Shown here one piece after another: positions 45,690 to 58,030 of a stretch of 64,000 nt of DNA (position 1 is its first letter; each line of letters begins with the position of its first letter). Below the pieces are notes generated by a model, which was not told where the DNA came from, did no database searches, and saw only the letters and a program-made list of their open reading frames with translations. The position numbers and the translations under genes were made by a program. The stretch covers positions 20,460,001-20,524,000 of the forward strand of contig CM082577.2 of NCBI GenBank assembly GCA_040954595.2, read 5' to 3'. This stretch comes from Balanoglossus misakiensis. Taxonomy: Eukaryota > Hemichordata.

Positions 45690-45949
45690 GAAAGATGGTT
45701 GAATTTCTCCTACTATAAACCTGAATCCTACACCATTGAACACATAGCCCGACTTGGCTAATTTTTGTGGGTAACCGATCGACCTTCCATAGCTTATAAG
45801 GCAAGTGGGATAAAAAAAATATGGTTTGTTTTGTTCTGCAAAAAGTGTTTTTAGAATTCAGGCACTTTCAGAAAAGGAAGAAACGGACACTTGCGACAAA
45901 AATGTTATCCATCAGGCTACTCTTTAATGGAAAAGTTGGAAAAAAAACG

Positions 45950-46069
45950 AAGCCTACAGCACGTAGTATTCCCAGGCGGTCTCCCATCCAAGTACTAACT
46001 ACGCCCAACGCAGGTTTGCTTCGGTGATCAGACGAGAACCGGCTTATTCTACGTGGTATGGCCGTAGGC
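45950..46069 (-). rRNA. 5S rRNA copy 122
   Basis: Consensus gene body; AACGAAGCC at the 3' flank. Confidence 0.97.
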
Positions 46070-46325
46070 GAAAGATGGTTGAATTTCTCCTACTATAAAC
46101 CTGAATCCTACACCATTGAACACATAGCCCGACTTGGATAATTCTGTGGGTAACCGATCGACCTTCCATAGCTTATAAGGCAAGTGGGATAAAAAAATAT
46201 GGTTTGTTTTGTTCTGCAAAAAGTGTTTTTAGATTTCAGGCACTTTCAGAAAAGGAAGAAACGGACACTTGCGACAAAAATGTTATCCATCAGGCTACTC
46301 TTTAATGGAAAAGTTGGAAAAAATG

Positions 46326-46445
46326 AAGCCTACAGCACGTAGTATTCCCAGGCGGTCTCCCATCCAAGTACTAACTACGCCCAACGCAGGTTTGCTTCGG
46401 TGATCAGACGAGAACCGGCTTATTCTACGTGGTATGGCCGTAGGC
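46326..46445 (-). rRNA. 5S rRNA copy 123
   Basis: Consensus gene body; T6 terminator, AGATTTCAGG spacer. Confidence 0.97.
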
Positions 46446-46701
46446 GAAAGATGGTTGAATTTCTCCTACTATAAACCTGAATCCTACACCATTGAACACA
46501 TAGCCCGACTTGGCTAATTCTGTGGGTAACCGATCGACCTTCCATAGCTTATAAGGCAAGTGGGATAAAAAAATATGGTTTGTTTTGTTCTGCAAAAAGT
46601 GTTTTTAGATTTCAGGCACTTTCAGAAAAGGAAGAAACGGACACTTGCGACAAAAATGTTATCCATCAGGCTACTCTTTAATGGAAAAGTTGGAAAAAAT
46701 G

Positions 46702-46821
46702 AAGCCTACAGCACGTAGTATTCCCAGGCGGTCTCCCATCCAAGTACTAACTACGCCCAACGCAGGTTTGCTTCGGTGATCAGACGAGAACCGGCTTATT
46801 CTACGTGGTATGGCCGTAGGC
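46702..46821 (-). rRNA. 5S rRNA copy 124
   Basis: Consensus gene body; T6 terminator; upstream element TATATA on the + strand. Confidence 0.97.
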
Positions 46822-47079
46822 GAAAGATGGTTGAATTTCTCCTACTATATACCTGAATCCTACACCATTGAACACATAGCCCGACTTGGCTAATTTTTGT
46901 GGGTAACCGATCGACCTTCCATAGCTTATAAGGCAAGTGGGATAAAAAATATGGTTTGTTTTGTTCTGCAAAAAGTGTTTTTAGAATTCAGGCACTTTCA
47001 GAAAAGTAAGAAACGGACACTTGCGACAAAAATGTTATCCATCAGGCTACTCTTTAATGGAAAAGTTGGAAAAAAAATG

Positions 47080-47199
47080 AAGCCTACAGCACGTAGTATT
47101 CCCAGGCGGTCTCCCATCCAAGTACTAACTACGCCCAACGCAGATTTGCTTCGGTGATCAGACGAGAACCGGCTTATTCTACGTGGTATGGCCGTAGGC
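47080..47199 (-). rRNA. 5S rRNA copy 125, variant
   Basis: C56U. Confidence 0.96.
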
Positions 47200-47458
47200 G
47201 AAAGATGGTTGAATTTCTCCTACTATAAACCTGAATCCTACACCATTGAACACATAGCCCGACTTGGCTAATTTTGTGGGTAACCGATCGACCTTCCATA
47301 GCTTATAAGGCAAGTGGGATAAAAAAATATGGTTTGTTTTGTTCTGCAAAAAGTGTTTTTAGAATTCAGGCACTTTCAGAAAAGGAAGAAACGGACACTT
47401 GCGACAAAAATGTTATCCATCAGGCTACTCTTTAATGGAAAAGTTGGGAAAAAAAATG

Positions 47459-47578
47459 AAGCCTACAGCACGTAGTATTCCCAGGCGGTCTCCCATCCAA
47501 GTACTAACTACGCCCAACGCAGGTTTGCTTCGGTGATCAGACGAGAACCGGCTTATTCTACGTGGTATGGCCGTAGGC
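47459..47578 (-). rRNA. 5S rRNA copy 126
   Basis: Consensus gene body. Confidence 0.97.
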
Positions 47579-47836
47579 GAAAGATGGTTGAATTTCTCAT
47601 ACTATAAACCTGAATCCTACACCATTGAACACATAGCCCGACTTGGCTAATTTTGTGGGTAACCGATTGACCTTCCATAGCTTATAAGGCAAGTGGGATA
47701 AAAAAATATGGTTTGTTTTGTTCTGCAAAAAGTGTTTTTAGAATTCAGGCACTTTCAGAAAAGGAAGAAACGGACACTTGCGACAAAAATGTTATCCATC
47801 AGGCTACTCTTTAATGGAAAAGTTGGAAAAAAAATG

Positions 47837-47956
47837 AAGCCTACAGCACGTAGTATTCCCAGGCGGTCTCCCATCCAAGTACTAACTACGCCCAACGCAG
47901 GTTTGCTTCGGTGATCAGACGAGAACCGGCTTATTCTACGTGGTATGGCCGTAGGC
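47837..47956 (-). rRNA. 5S rRNA copy 127
   Basis: Consensus gene body; CGATTGACC in the 3' spacer destroys the CGATCG palindrome. Confidence 0.97.
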
Positions 47957-48214
47957 GAAAGATGGTTGAATTTCTCCTACTATAAACCTGAATCCTACAC
48001 CATTGAACACATAGCCCGACTTGGCTAATTTTGTGGGTAACCGATCGACCTTCCATAGCTTATAAGGCAAGTGGGATAAAAAAATATGGTTTGTTTTGTT
48101 CTGCAAAAAGTGTTTTTAGAATTCAGGCACTTTCAGAAAAGGAAGAAACGGACACTTGCGACAAAAATGTTATCCATCAGGCTACTCTTTAATGGAAAAG
48201 TTGGGGAAAAAATG

Positions 48215-48334
48215 AAGCCTACAGCACGTAGTATTCCCAGGCGGTCTCCCATCCAAGTACTAACTACGCCCAACGCAGGTTTGCTTCGGTGATCAGACGA
48301 GAACCGGCTTATTCTACGTGGTATGGCCGTAGGC
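48215..48334 (-). rRNA. 5S rRNA copy 128
   Basis: Consensus gene body; T6 terminator. Confidence 0.97.
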
Positions 48335-48590
48335 GAAAGATGGTTGAATTTCTCCTACTATAAACCTGAATCCTACACCATTGAACACATAGCCCGACTT
48401 GGCTAATTTTGTGGGTAACCGATCGTCCTTCCATAGCTTATAAGGCAAGTGGGATAAAAAAATATGGTTTGTTTTGTTCTGCAAAAAGTGTTTTTAGATT
48501 TCAGGCACTTTCAGAAAAGGAAGAAACGGACACTTGCGACAAAAATGTTATCCATCAGGCTACTCTTTAATGGAAAAGTTGGAAAAAATG

Positions 48591-48710
48591 AAGCCTACAG
48601 CACGTAGTATTCCCAGGCGGTCTCCCATCCAAGTACTAACTACGCCCAACGCAGGTTTGCTTCGGTGATCAGACGAGAACCGGCTTATTCTACGTGGTAT
48701 GGCCGTAGGC
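48591..48710 (-). rRNA. 5S rRNA copy 129
   Basis: Consensus gene body; T6 terminator; TATATA upstream element. Confidence 0.97.
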
Positions 48711-48968
48711 GAAAGATGGTTGAATTTCTCCTACTATATACCTGAATCCTACACCATTGAACACATAGCCCGACTTGGCTAATTTTTGTGGGTAACCGAT
48801 CGACCTTCCATAGCTTATAAGGTAAGTGGGATAAAAAATATGGTTTGTTTTGTTCTGCAAAAAGTGTTTTTAGAATTCAGGCACTTTCAGAAAAGTAAGA
48901 AACGGACACTTGCGACAAAAATGTTATCCATCAGGCTACTCTTTAATGGAAAAGTTGGAAAAAAAATG

Positions 48969-49088
48969 AAGCCTACAGCACGTAGTATTCCCAGGCGGTC
49001 TCCCATCCAAGTACTAACTACGCCCAACGCAGATTTGCTTCGGTGATCAGACGAGAACCGGCTTATTCTACGTGGTATGGCCGTAGGC
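48969..49088 (-). rRNA. 5S rRNA copy 130, variant
   Basis: C56U. Confidence 0.96.
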
Positions 49089-49347
49089 GAAAGATGGTTG
49101 AATTTCTCCTACTATAAACCTGAATCCTACACCATTGAACACATAGCCCGACTTGGCTAATTTTGTGGGTAACCGATCGACCTTCCATAGCTTATAAGGC
49201 AAGTGGGATAAAAAAATATGGTTTGTTTTGTTCTGCAAAAAGTGTTTTTAGAATTCAGGCACTTTCAGAAAAGGAAGAAACGGACACTTGCGACAAAAAT
49301 GTTATCCATCAGGCTACTCTTTAATGGAAAAGTTGGGAAAAAAAATG

Positions 49348-49467
49348 AAGCCTACAGCACGTAGTATTCCCAGGCGGTCTCCCATCCAAGTACTAACTAC
49401 GCCCAACGCAGGTTTGCTTCGGTGATCAGACGAGAACCGGCTTATTCTACGTGTTATGGCCGTAGGC
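49348..49467 (-). rRNA. 5S rRNA copy 131, variant
   Basis: C14A; absent from its partner copy 126. Confidence 0.95.
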
Positions 49468-49725
49468 GAAAGATGGTTGAATTTCTCCTACTATAAACCT
49501 GAATCCTACACCATTGAACACATAGCCCGACTTGGCTAATTTTGTGGGTAACCGATTGACCTTCCATAGCTTATAAGGCAAGTGGGATAAAAAAATATGG
49601 TTTGTTTTGTTCTGCAAAAAGTGTTTTTAGAATTCAGGCACTTTCAGAAAAGGAAGAAACGGACACTTGCGACAAAAATGTTATCCATCAGGCTACTCTT
49701 TAATGGAAAAGTTGGAAAAAAAATG

Positions 49726-49845
49726 AAGCCTACAGCACGTAGTATTCCCAGGCGGTCTCCCATCCAAGTACTAACTACGCCCAACGCAGGTTTGCTTCGG
49801 TGATCAGACGAGAACCGGCTTATTCTACGTGGTATGGCCGTAGGC
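49726..49845 (-). rRNA. 5S rRNA copy 132
   Basis: Consensus gene body. Confidence 0.97.
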
Positions 49846-50103
49846 GAAAGATGGTTGAATTTCTCCTACTATAAACCTGAATCCTACACCATTGAACACA
49901 TAGCCCGACTTGGCTAATTTTTGTGGGTAACCGATCGACCTTCCATCGCTTATAAGGCAAGTGGGATAAAAAAATATGGTTTGTTTTGTTCTGCAAAAAG
50001 TGTTTTTAGAATTCAGGCACTTTCAAAAAAGGAAGAAACGGACACTTGCGACAAAAATGTTATCCATCAGGCTACTCTTTAATGGAAAAGTTGGAAAAAA
50101 ATA

Positions 50104-50223
50104 AAGCCTACAGCACGTAGTATTCCCAGGCGGTCTCCCATCCAAGTACTAACTACGCCCAACGCAGGTTTGCTTCGGTGATCAGACGAGAACCGGCTTA
50201 TTCTACGTGGTATGGCCGTAGGC
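50104..50223 (-). rRNA. 5S rRNA copy 133
   Basis: Consensus gene body; AATAAAGCC at the 3' flank. Confidence 0.97.
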
Positions 50224-50481
50224 GAAAGATGGTTGAATTTCTCCTACTATAAACCTGAATCCTACACCATTGAACACATAGCCCGACTTGGCTAATTTTG
50301 TGGGTAACCGATCGACCTTCCATAGTTTATAAGGCAAGTGGGATAAAAAATATGGTTTGTTTTGTTCTGCAAAAAGTGTTTTTAGAATTCAGGCACTTTC
50401 AGAAAAGGAAGAAACGGACACTTGCGACAAAAATGTTATCCATCAGGCTACTCTTTAATGGAAAAGTTGGGGGAAAAAATG

Positions 50482-50601
50482 AAGCCTACAGCACGTAGTA
50501 TTCCCAGGCGGTCTCCCATCCAAGTACTAACTACGCCGAACGCAGGTTTGCTTCGGTGATCAGACGAGAACCGGCTTATTCTACGTGGTATGGCCGTAGG
50601 C
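50482..50601 (-). rRNA. 5S rRNA copy 134, variant
   Basis: G64C, also seen in copy 88; T6 terminator. Confidence 0.95.
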
Positions 50602-50860
50602 GAAAGATGGTTGAATTTCTCCTACTATAAACCTGAATCCTACACCATTGAACACATAGCCCGACTTGGCTAATTTTGTGGGTAACCGATCGACCTTCCA
50701 TAGCTTATAAGGCAAGTGGGATAAAAAAATATGGTTTGTTTTGTTCTGCAAAAAGTGTTTTTAGAATTCAGGCACTTTCAGAAAAGGAAGAAACGGACAC
50801 TTGCGACAAAAATGTTATCCATCAGGCTACTCTTTAATGGAAAAGTTGGGGAAAAAAATG

Positions 50861-50980
50861 AAGCCTACAGCACGTAGTATTCCCAGGCGGTCTCCCATCC
50901 AAGTACTAACTACGCCCAACGCAGGTTTGCTTCGGTGATCAGACGAGAACCGGCTTATTCTACGTGGTATGGCCGTAGGC
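50861..50980 (-). rRNA. 5S rRNA copy 135
   Basis: Consensus gene body with GGGG tract. Confidence 0.97.
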
Positions 50981-51238
50981 GAAAGATGGTTGAATTTCTC
51001 CTACTATAAACCTGAATCCTACACCATTGAACACATAGCCCGACTTGGCTAATTTTGTGGGTAACCGATTGACCTTCCATAGCTTATAAGGCAAGTGGGA
51101 TAAAAAAATATGGTTTGTTTTGTTCTGCAAAAAGTGTTTTTAGAATTCAGGCACTTTCAGAAAAGGAAGAAACGGACACTTGCGACAAAAATGTTATCCA
51201 TCAGGCTACTCTTTAATGGAAAAGTTGGAAAAAAAATG

Positions 51239-51358
51239 AAGCCTACAGCACGTAGTATTCCCAGGCGGTCTCCCATCCAAGTACTAACTACGCCCAACGC
51301 AGGTTTGCTTCGGTGATCAGACGAGAACCGGCTTATTCTACGTGGTATGGCCGTAGGC
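51239..51358 (-). rRNA. 5S rRNA copy 136
   Basis: Consensus gene body. Confidence 0.97.
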
Positions 51359-51615
51359 GAAAGATGGTTGAATTTCTCCTACTATAAACCTGAATCCTAC
51401 ACCATTGAACACATAGCCCGACTTGGCTAATTTTGTGGGTAACCGATTGACCTTCCATAGCTTATAAGGGAAGTGGGATAAAAAATATGGTTTGTTTTGT
51501 TCTGCAAAAAGTGTTTTTAGAATTCAGGCACTTTCAGAAAAGGAAGAAACGGACACTTGCGACAAAAATGTTATCCATCAGGCTACTCTTTAATGGAAAA
51601 GTTGGAAAAAAAATG

Positions 51616-51735
51616 AAGCCTACAGCACGTAGTATTCCCAGGCGGTCTCCCATCCAAGTACTAACTACGCCCAACGCAGATTTGCTTCGGTGATCAGACG
51701 AGAACCGGCTTATTCTACGTGGTATGGCCGTAGGC
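51616..51735 (-). rRNA. 5S rRNA copy 137, variant
   Basis: C56U. Confidence 0.96.
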
Positions 51736-51991
51736 GAAAGATGGTTGAATTTATCCTACTATAAACCTGAATCCTACACCATTGAACACATAGCCCGACT
51801 TGGCTAATTTTGTGGGTAACCGATCGACCTTCCATAGCTTATAAGGCAAGTGGGATAAAAAATATGGTTTGTTTTGTTCTGCAAAAAGTGTTTTTAGAAT
51901 TCAGGCACTTTAAGAAAAGTAAGAAACGGACACTTGCGACAAAACTGTTATCCATCAGGCTACTCTTTAATGGAAAAGTTGGAAAAAAATG

Positions 51992-52111
51992 AAGCCTACA
52001 GCACGTAGTATTCCCAGGCGGTCTCCCATCCAAGTACTAACTACGCCCAACGCAGGTTTGCTTCGGTGATCAGACGAGAACCGGCTTATTCTACGTGGTA
52101 TGGCCGTAGGC
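51992..52111 (-). rRNA. 5S rRNA copy 138
   Basis: Consensus gene body; AAGAAAAGTAAG in the 3' spacer. Confidence 0.97.
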
Positions 52112-52370
52112 GAAAGATGGTTGAATTTCTCCTACTATAAACCTGAATCCTACACCATTGAACACATAGCCCGACTTGGCTAATTTTGTGGGTAACCGAT
52201 CGACCTTCCATAGCTTATAAGGCAAGTGGGATAAAAAAATATGGTTTGTTTTGTTCTGCAAAAAGTGTTTTTAGAATTCAGGCACTTTCAGAAAAGCAAG
52301 AAACGGACACTTGCGACAAAAATGTTATCCATCAGGCTACTCTTTAATGGAAAAGTTGGGAAAAAAAATG

Positions 52371-52490
52371 AAGCCTACAGCACGTAGTATTCCCAGGCGG
52401 TCTCCCATCCAAGTACTAACTACGCCCAACGCAGGTTTGCTTCGGTGATCAGACGAGAACCGGCTTATTCTACGTGGTATGGCCGTAGGC
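52371..52490 (-). rRNA. 5S rRNA copy 139
   Basis: Consensus gene body. Confidence 0.97.
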
Positions 52491-52749
52491 GAAAGATGGT
52501 TGAATTTCTCCTACTATAAACCTGAATCCTACACCATTGAACACATAGCCCGACTTGGCTAATTTTGTGGGTAACCGATCGACCTTCCATAGCTTATAAG
52601 GCAAGTGGGATAAAAAAATATGGTTTGTTTTGTTCTGCAAAAAGTGTTTTTAGAATTCAGGCACTTTCAGAAAAGGAAGAAACGGACACTTGCGACAAAA
52701 ATGTTATCCATCAGGCTACTCTTTAATGGAAAATTTGGGAAAAAAAATG

Positions 52750-52869
52750 AAGCCTACAGCACGTAGTATTCCCAGGCGGTCTCCCATCCAAGTACTAACT
52801 ACGCCCAACGCAGGTTTGCTTCGGTGATCAGACGAGAACCGGCTTATTCTACGTGGTATGGCCGTAGGC
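52750..52869 (-). rRNA. 5S rRNA copy 140
   Basis: Consensus gene body. Confidence 0.97.
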
Positions 52870-53125
52870 GAAAGATGGTTGAATTTCTCCTACTATAAAC
52901 CTGAATCCTACACCATTGAACACATAGCCCGACTTGGCTAATTTTGTGGGTAACCGATCGATCTTCCATAGCTTATAAGGCAAGTGGGATAAAAAATATG
53001 GTTTGTTTTGTTCTGCAAAAAGTGTTTTTAGAATTCAGGCACTTTCAGAAAAGTAAGAAACGGACACTTGCGACAAAAATGTTATCCATCAGGCTACTCT
53101 TTAATGGAAAAGTTGGAAAAAAATG

Positions 53126-53245
53126 AAGCCTACAGCACGTAGTATTCCCAGGCGGTCTCCCATCCAAGTACTAACTACGCCCAACGCAGGTTTGCTTCGG
53201 TGATCAGACGAGAACCGGCTTATTCTACGTGGTATGGCCGTAGGC
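53126..53245 (-). rRNA. 5S rRNA copy 141
   Basis: Consensus gene body. Confidence 0.97.
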
Positions 53246-53501
53246 GAAAGATGGTTGAATTTCTCCTACTATAAACCTGAATCCTACACCATTGAACACA
53301 TAGCCCGACTTGGCTAATTTTGTGGGTAACCGATCGACCTTCCATAGCTTATAAGGCAAGTGGGATAAAAAATATGGTTTGTTTTGTTCTGCAAAAAGTG
53401 TTTTTAGAATTCAGGCACTTTCAGAAAAGTAAGAAACGGACACTTGCGACAAAAATGTTATCCATCAGGCTACTCTTTAATGGAAAAGTTGGAAAAAAAT
53501 G

Positions 53502-53621
53502 AAGCCTACAGCACGTAGTATTCCCAGGCGGTCTCCCATCCAAGTACTAACTACGCCCAACGCAGGTTTGCTTCGGTGATCAGACGAGAACCGGCTTATT
53601 CTACGTGGTATGGCCGTAGGC
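53502..53621 (-). rRNA. 5S rRNA copy 142
   Basis: Consensus gene body; its unit is nearly the same as that of copy 141. Confidence 0.97.
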
Positions 53622-53878
53622 GAAAGATGGTTGAATTTCTCCTACTATAAACCTGAATCCTACACCATTGAACACATAGCCCGACTTGGCTAATTTTGTG
53701 GGTAACCGATCGACCTTCCATAGCTTATAAGGCAAGTGGGATAAAAAAATATGGTTTGTTTTGTTCTGCAAAAAGTGTTTTTAGAATTCAGGCACTTTCA
53801 GAAAAGGAAGAAACGGACACTTGCGACAAAAATGTTATCCATCAGGCTACTCTTTAATGGAAAAGTTGGAAAAAAATG

Positions 53879-53998
53879 AAGCCTACAGCACGTAGTATTC
53901 CCAGGCGGTCTCCCATCCAAGTACTAACTACGCCCAACGCAGGTTTGCTTCGGTGATCAGACGAGAACCGGCTTATTCTACGTGGTATGGCCGTAGAC
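53879..53998 (-). rRNA. 5S rRNA copy 143, variant
   Basis: C2U. Confidence 0.96.
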
Positions 53999-54256
53999 GA
54001 AAGATGGTTGAATTTCTCCTACTATAAACCTGAATCCTACACCATTGAACACATAGCCCGACTTGGCTAATTTTTGTGGGTAACCGATCGACCTTCCATA
54101 GCTTATAAGGCAAATGGGATAAAAAAATATGGTTTGTTTTGTTCTGCAAAAAGTGTTTTTAGAATTCAGGCACTTTCAGAAAAGGAAGAAACGGACAATT
54201 GCGACAAAAATGTTATCCATCAGGCTACTCTTTAATGGAAAAGTTGGAAAAAAATA

Positions 54257-54376
54257 AAGCCTACAGCACGTAGTATTCCCAGGCGGTCTCCCGTCCAAGT
54301 ACTAACTACGCCCAACGCAGGTTTGCTTCGGTGATCAGACGAGAACCGGCTTATTCTACGTGGTATGGCCGTAGGC
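54257..54376 (-). rRNA. 5S rRNA copy 144, variant
   Basis: U84C in the C box; AATAAAGCC 3' flank and ACAATTGCG spacer. Confidence 0.96.
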
Positions 54377-54635
54377 GAAAGATGGTTGAATTTCTCCTAC
54401 TATAAACCTGAATCCTACACCATTGAACACATAGCCCGACTTGGCTAATTTTGTGGGTAACCGATCGACCTTCCATAGCTTATAAGGCAAGTGGGATAAA
54501 AAAATATGGTTTGTTTTGTTCTGCAAAAAGTGTTTTTAGAATTCAGGCACTTTCAGAAAAGGAAGAAACGGACACTTGCGACAAAAATGTTATCCATCAG
54601 GCTACTCTTTAATGGAAAAGTTGGGAAAAAAAATG

Positions 54636-54755
54636 AAGCCTACAGCACGTAGTATTCCCAGGCGGTCTCCCATCCAAGTACTAACTACGCCCAACGCAGG
54701 TTTGCTTCGGTGATCAGACGAGAACCGGCTTATTCTACGTGGTATGGCCGTAGGC
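54636..54755 (-). rRNA. 5S rRNA copy 145
   Basis: Consensus gene body. Confidence 0.97.
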
Positions 54756-55012
54756 GAAAGATGGTTGAATTTCTCCTACTATAAACCTGAATCCTACACC
54801 ATTGAACACATAGCCCGACTTGGCTAATTTTGTGGGTAACCGATTGACCTTCCATAGCTTATAAGGCAAGTGGGATAAAAAATATGGTTTGTTTTGTTCT
54901 GCAAAAAGTGTTTTTAGAATTCAGGCACTTTCAGAAAAGGAAGAAACGGACACTTGCGACAAAAATGTTATCCATCAGGCTACTCTTTAATGGAAAAGTT
55001 GGAAAAAAAATG

Positions 55013-55132
55013 AAGCCTACAGCACGTAGTATTCCCAGGCGGTCTCCCATCCAAGTACTAACTACGCCCAACGCAGGTTTGCTTCGGTGATCAGACGAGA
55101 ACCGGCTTATTCTACGTGGTATGGCCGTAGAC
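55013..55132 (-). rRNA. 5S rRNA copy 146, variant
   Basis: C2U; CTACAACATT in the upstream spacer. Confidence 0.96.
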
Positions 55133-55390
55133 GAAAGATGGTTGAATTTCTCCTACTATAAACCTGAATCCTACAACATTGAACACATAGCCCGACTTGG
55201 CTAATTTTTGTGGGTAACCGATCGACCTTCCATAGCTTATAAGGCAAGTGGGATAAAAAAATATGGTTTGTTTTGTTCTGCAAAAAGTGTTTTTAGAATT
55301 CAGGCACTTTCAGAAAAGGAAGAAACGGACACTTGCGACAAAAATGTTATCCATCAGGCTACTCTTTAATGGAAAAGTTGGAAAAAAATT

Positions 55391-55510
55391 AAGCCTACAG
55401 CACGTAGTATTCCCAGGCGGTCTCCCATCCAAGTACTAACTACGCCCAACGCAGGTTTGCTTCGGTGATCAGACGAGAACCGGCTTATTCTACGTGGTAT
55501 GGCCGTAGGC
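55391..55510 (-). rRNA. 5S rRNA copy 147
   Basis: Consensus gene body; ATTAAGCC 3' flank. Confidence 0.97.
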
Positions 55511-55768
55511 GAAAGATGGTTGAATTTCTCCTACTATAAACCTGAATCCTACACCATTGAACACATAGCCCGACTTGGCTAATTTTTGTGGGTAACCGAT
55601 CGACCTTCCATAGCTTATAAGGCAAGTGGGATAAAAAAATATGGTTTGTTTTGTTCTGCAAAAAGTGTTTTTAGAATTCAGGCACTTTCAGAAAAGGAAG
55701 AAACGGACACTTGCGACAAAAATGTTATCCATCAGGCTACTCTTTAATGGAAAAGTTGGAAAAAAATA

Positions 55769-55888
55769 AAGCCTACAGCACGTAGTATTCCCAGGCGGTC
55801 TCCCATCCAAGTACTAACTACGCCCAACGCAGGTTTGCTTCGGTGATCAGACGAGAACCGGCTTATTCTACGTGGTATGGCCGTAGGC
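55769..55888 (-). rRNA. 5S rRNA copy 148
   Basis: Consensus gene body; ATAAAGCC 3' flank. Confidence 0.97.
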
Positions 55889-56144
55889 GAAAGATGGTTG
55901 AATTTCTCCTACTATAAACCTGAATCCTACACCATTGAACACATAGCCCGACTTGGCTAATTTTGTGGGTAACCGATCGACCTTCCATAGCTTATAAGGC
56001 AAGTGGGATAAAAAATATGGTTTGTTTTGTTCTGCAAAAAGTGTTTTTAGAATTCAGGCACTTTCAGAAAAGTAAGAAACGGACACTTGCGACAAAAATG
56101 TTATCCATCAGGCTACTCTTTAATGGAAAAGTTAGAAAAAAATG

Positions 56145-56264
56145 AAGCCTACAGCACGTAGTATTCCCAGGCGGTCTCCCATCCAAGTACTAACTACGCC
56201 CAACGCAGGTTTGCTTCGGTGATCAGACGAGAACCGGCTTATTCTACGTGGTATGGCCGTAGAC
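56145..56264 (-). rRNA. 5S rRNA copy 149, variant
   Basis: C2U; GTTAGAAAA beyond the terminator. Confidence 0.96.
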
Positions 56265-56522
56265 GAAAGATGGTTGAATTTCTCCTACTATAAACCTGAA
56301 TCCTACACCATTGAACACATAGCCCGACTTGGCTAATTTTTGTGGGTAACCGATCGACCTTCCATAGCTTATAAGGCAAGTGGGATAAAAAAATATGGTT
56401 TGTTTTGTTCTGCAAAAAGTGTTTTTAGAATTCAGGCACTTTCAGAAAAGGAAGAAACGGACAATTGCGACAAAAATGTTATCCATCAGGCTACTCTTTA
56501 ATGGAAAAGTTGGAAAAAAATA

Positions 56523-56642
56523 AAGCCTACAGCACGTAGTATTCCCAGGCGGTCTCCCGTCCAAGTACTAACTACGCCCAACGCAGGTTTGCTTCGGTGA
56601 TCAGACGAGAACCGGCTTATTCTACGTGGTATGGCCGTAGGC
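56523..56642 (-). rRNA. 5S rRNA copy 150, variant
   Basis: U84C; ATAAAGCC 3' flank. Confidence 0.96.
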
Positions 56643-56900
56643 GAAAGATGGTTGAATTTCTCCTACTATAAACCTGAATCCTACAACATTGAACACATAG
56701 CCCGACTTGGCTAATTTTTGTGGGTAACCGATCGACCTTCCATAGCTTATAAGGCAAGTGGGATAAAAAAATATGGTTTGTTTTGTTCTGCAAAAAGTGT
56801 TTTTAGAATTCAGGCACTTTCAGAAAAGGAAGAAACGGACACTTGCGACAAAAATGTTATCCATCAGGCTACTCTTTAATGGAAAAGTTGGAAAAAAATT

Positions 56901-57020
56901 AAGCCTACAGCACGTAGTATTCCCAGGCGGTCTCCCATCCAAGTACTAACTACGCCCAACGCAGGTTTGCTTCGGTGATCAGACGAGAACCGGCTTATTC
57001 TACGTGGTATGGCCGTAGGC
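56901..57020 (-). rRNA. 5S rRNA copy 151
   Basis: Consensus gene body; ATTAAGCC 3' flank. Confidence 0.97.
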
Positions 57021-57278
57021 GAAAGATGGTTGAATTTCTCCTACTATAAACCTGAATCCTACACCATTGAACACATAGCCCGACTTGGCTAATTTTTGTG
57101 GGTAACCGATCGACCTTCCATAGCTTATAAGGCAAGTGGGATAAAAAAATATGGTTTGTTTTGTTCTGCAAAAAGTGTTTTTAGAATTCAGGCACTTTCA
57201 GAAAAGGAAGAAACGGACACTTGCGACAAAAATGTTATCCATCAGGCTACTCTTTAATGGAAAAGTTGGAAAAAAATA

Positions 57279-57398
57279 AAGCCTACAGCACGTAGTATTC
57301 CCAGGCGGTCTCCCATCCAAGTACTAACTACGCCCAACGCAGGTTTGCTTCGGTGATCAGACGAGAACCGGCTTATTCTACGTGGTATGGCCGTAGGC
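57279..57398 (-). rRNA. 5S rRNA copy 152
   Basis: Consensus gene body; ATAAAGCC 3' flank. Confidence 0.97.
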
Positions 57399-57654
57399 GA
57401 AAGATGGTTGAATTTCTCCTACTATAAACCTGAATCCTACACCATTGAACACATAGCCCGACTTGGCTAATTTTGTGGGTAACCGATCGACCTTCCATAG
57501 CTTATAAGGCAAGTGGGATAAAAAATATGGTTTGTTTTGTTCTGCAAAAAGTGTTTTTAGAATTCAGGCACTTTCAGAAAAGTAAGAAACGGACACTTGC
57601 GACAAAAATGTTATCCATCAGGCTACTCTTTAATGGAAAAGTTAGAAAAAAATG

Positions 57655-57774
57655 AAGCCTACAGCACGTAGTATTCCCAGGCGGTCTCCCATCCAAGTAC
57701 TAACTACGCCCAACGCAGGTTTGCTTCGGTGATCAGACGAGAACCGGCTTATTCTACGTGGTATGGCCGTAGGC
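57655..57774 (-). rRNA. 5S rRNA copy 153
   Basis: Consensus gene body; GTTAGAAAA beyond the terminator. Confidence 0.97.
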
Positions 57775-58030
57775 GAAAGATGGTTGAATTTCTCCTACTA
57801 TAAACCTGAATCCTACACCATTGAACACATAGCCCGACTTGGCTAATTTTGTGGGTAACCGATCGACCTTCCATAGCTTATAAGGCAAGTGGGATAAAAA
57901 ATATGGTTTGTTTTGTTCTGCAAAAAGTGTTTTTAGAATTCAGGCACTTTCAGAAAAGGAAGAAACGGACAATTGCGACAAAAATGTTATCCATCAGGCT
58001 ACTCTTTAATGGAAAAGTTGGAAAAAAATA

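Larger units (their letters stand above)
46702..49845. repeat. Higher-order repeat E, five units of 1889 bp, nearly two rounds
   Basis: Copies 124, 125, 126 and 127 correspond to 129, 130, 131 and 132, each exactly 1889 bp apart. Markers are AGATTTCAGG with an A6 run and TATATACC (124/129), C56U (125/130), GGGA-run (126/131) and CGATTGACC in the spacer 3' of the gene (127/132). Copy 128 is the fifth member; its partner 133 does not match it. Confidence 0.9.
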
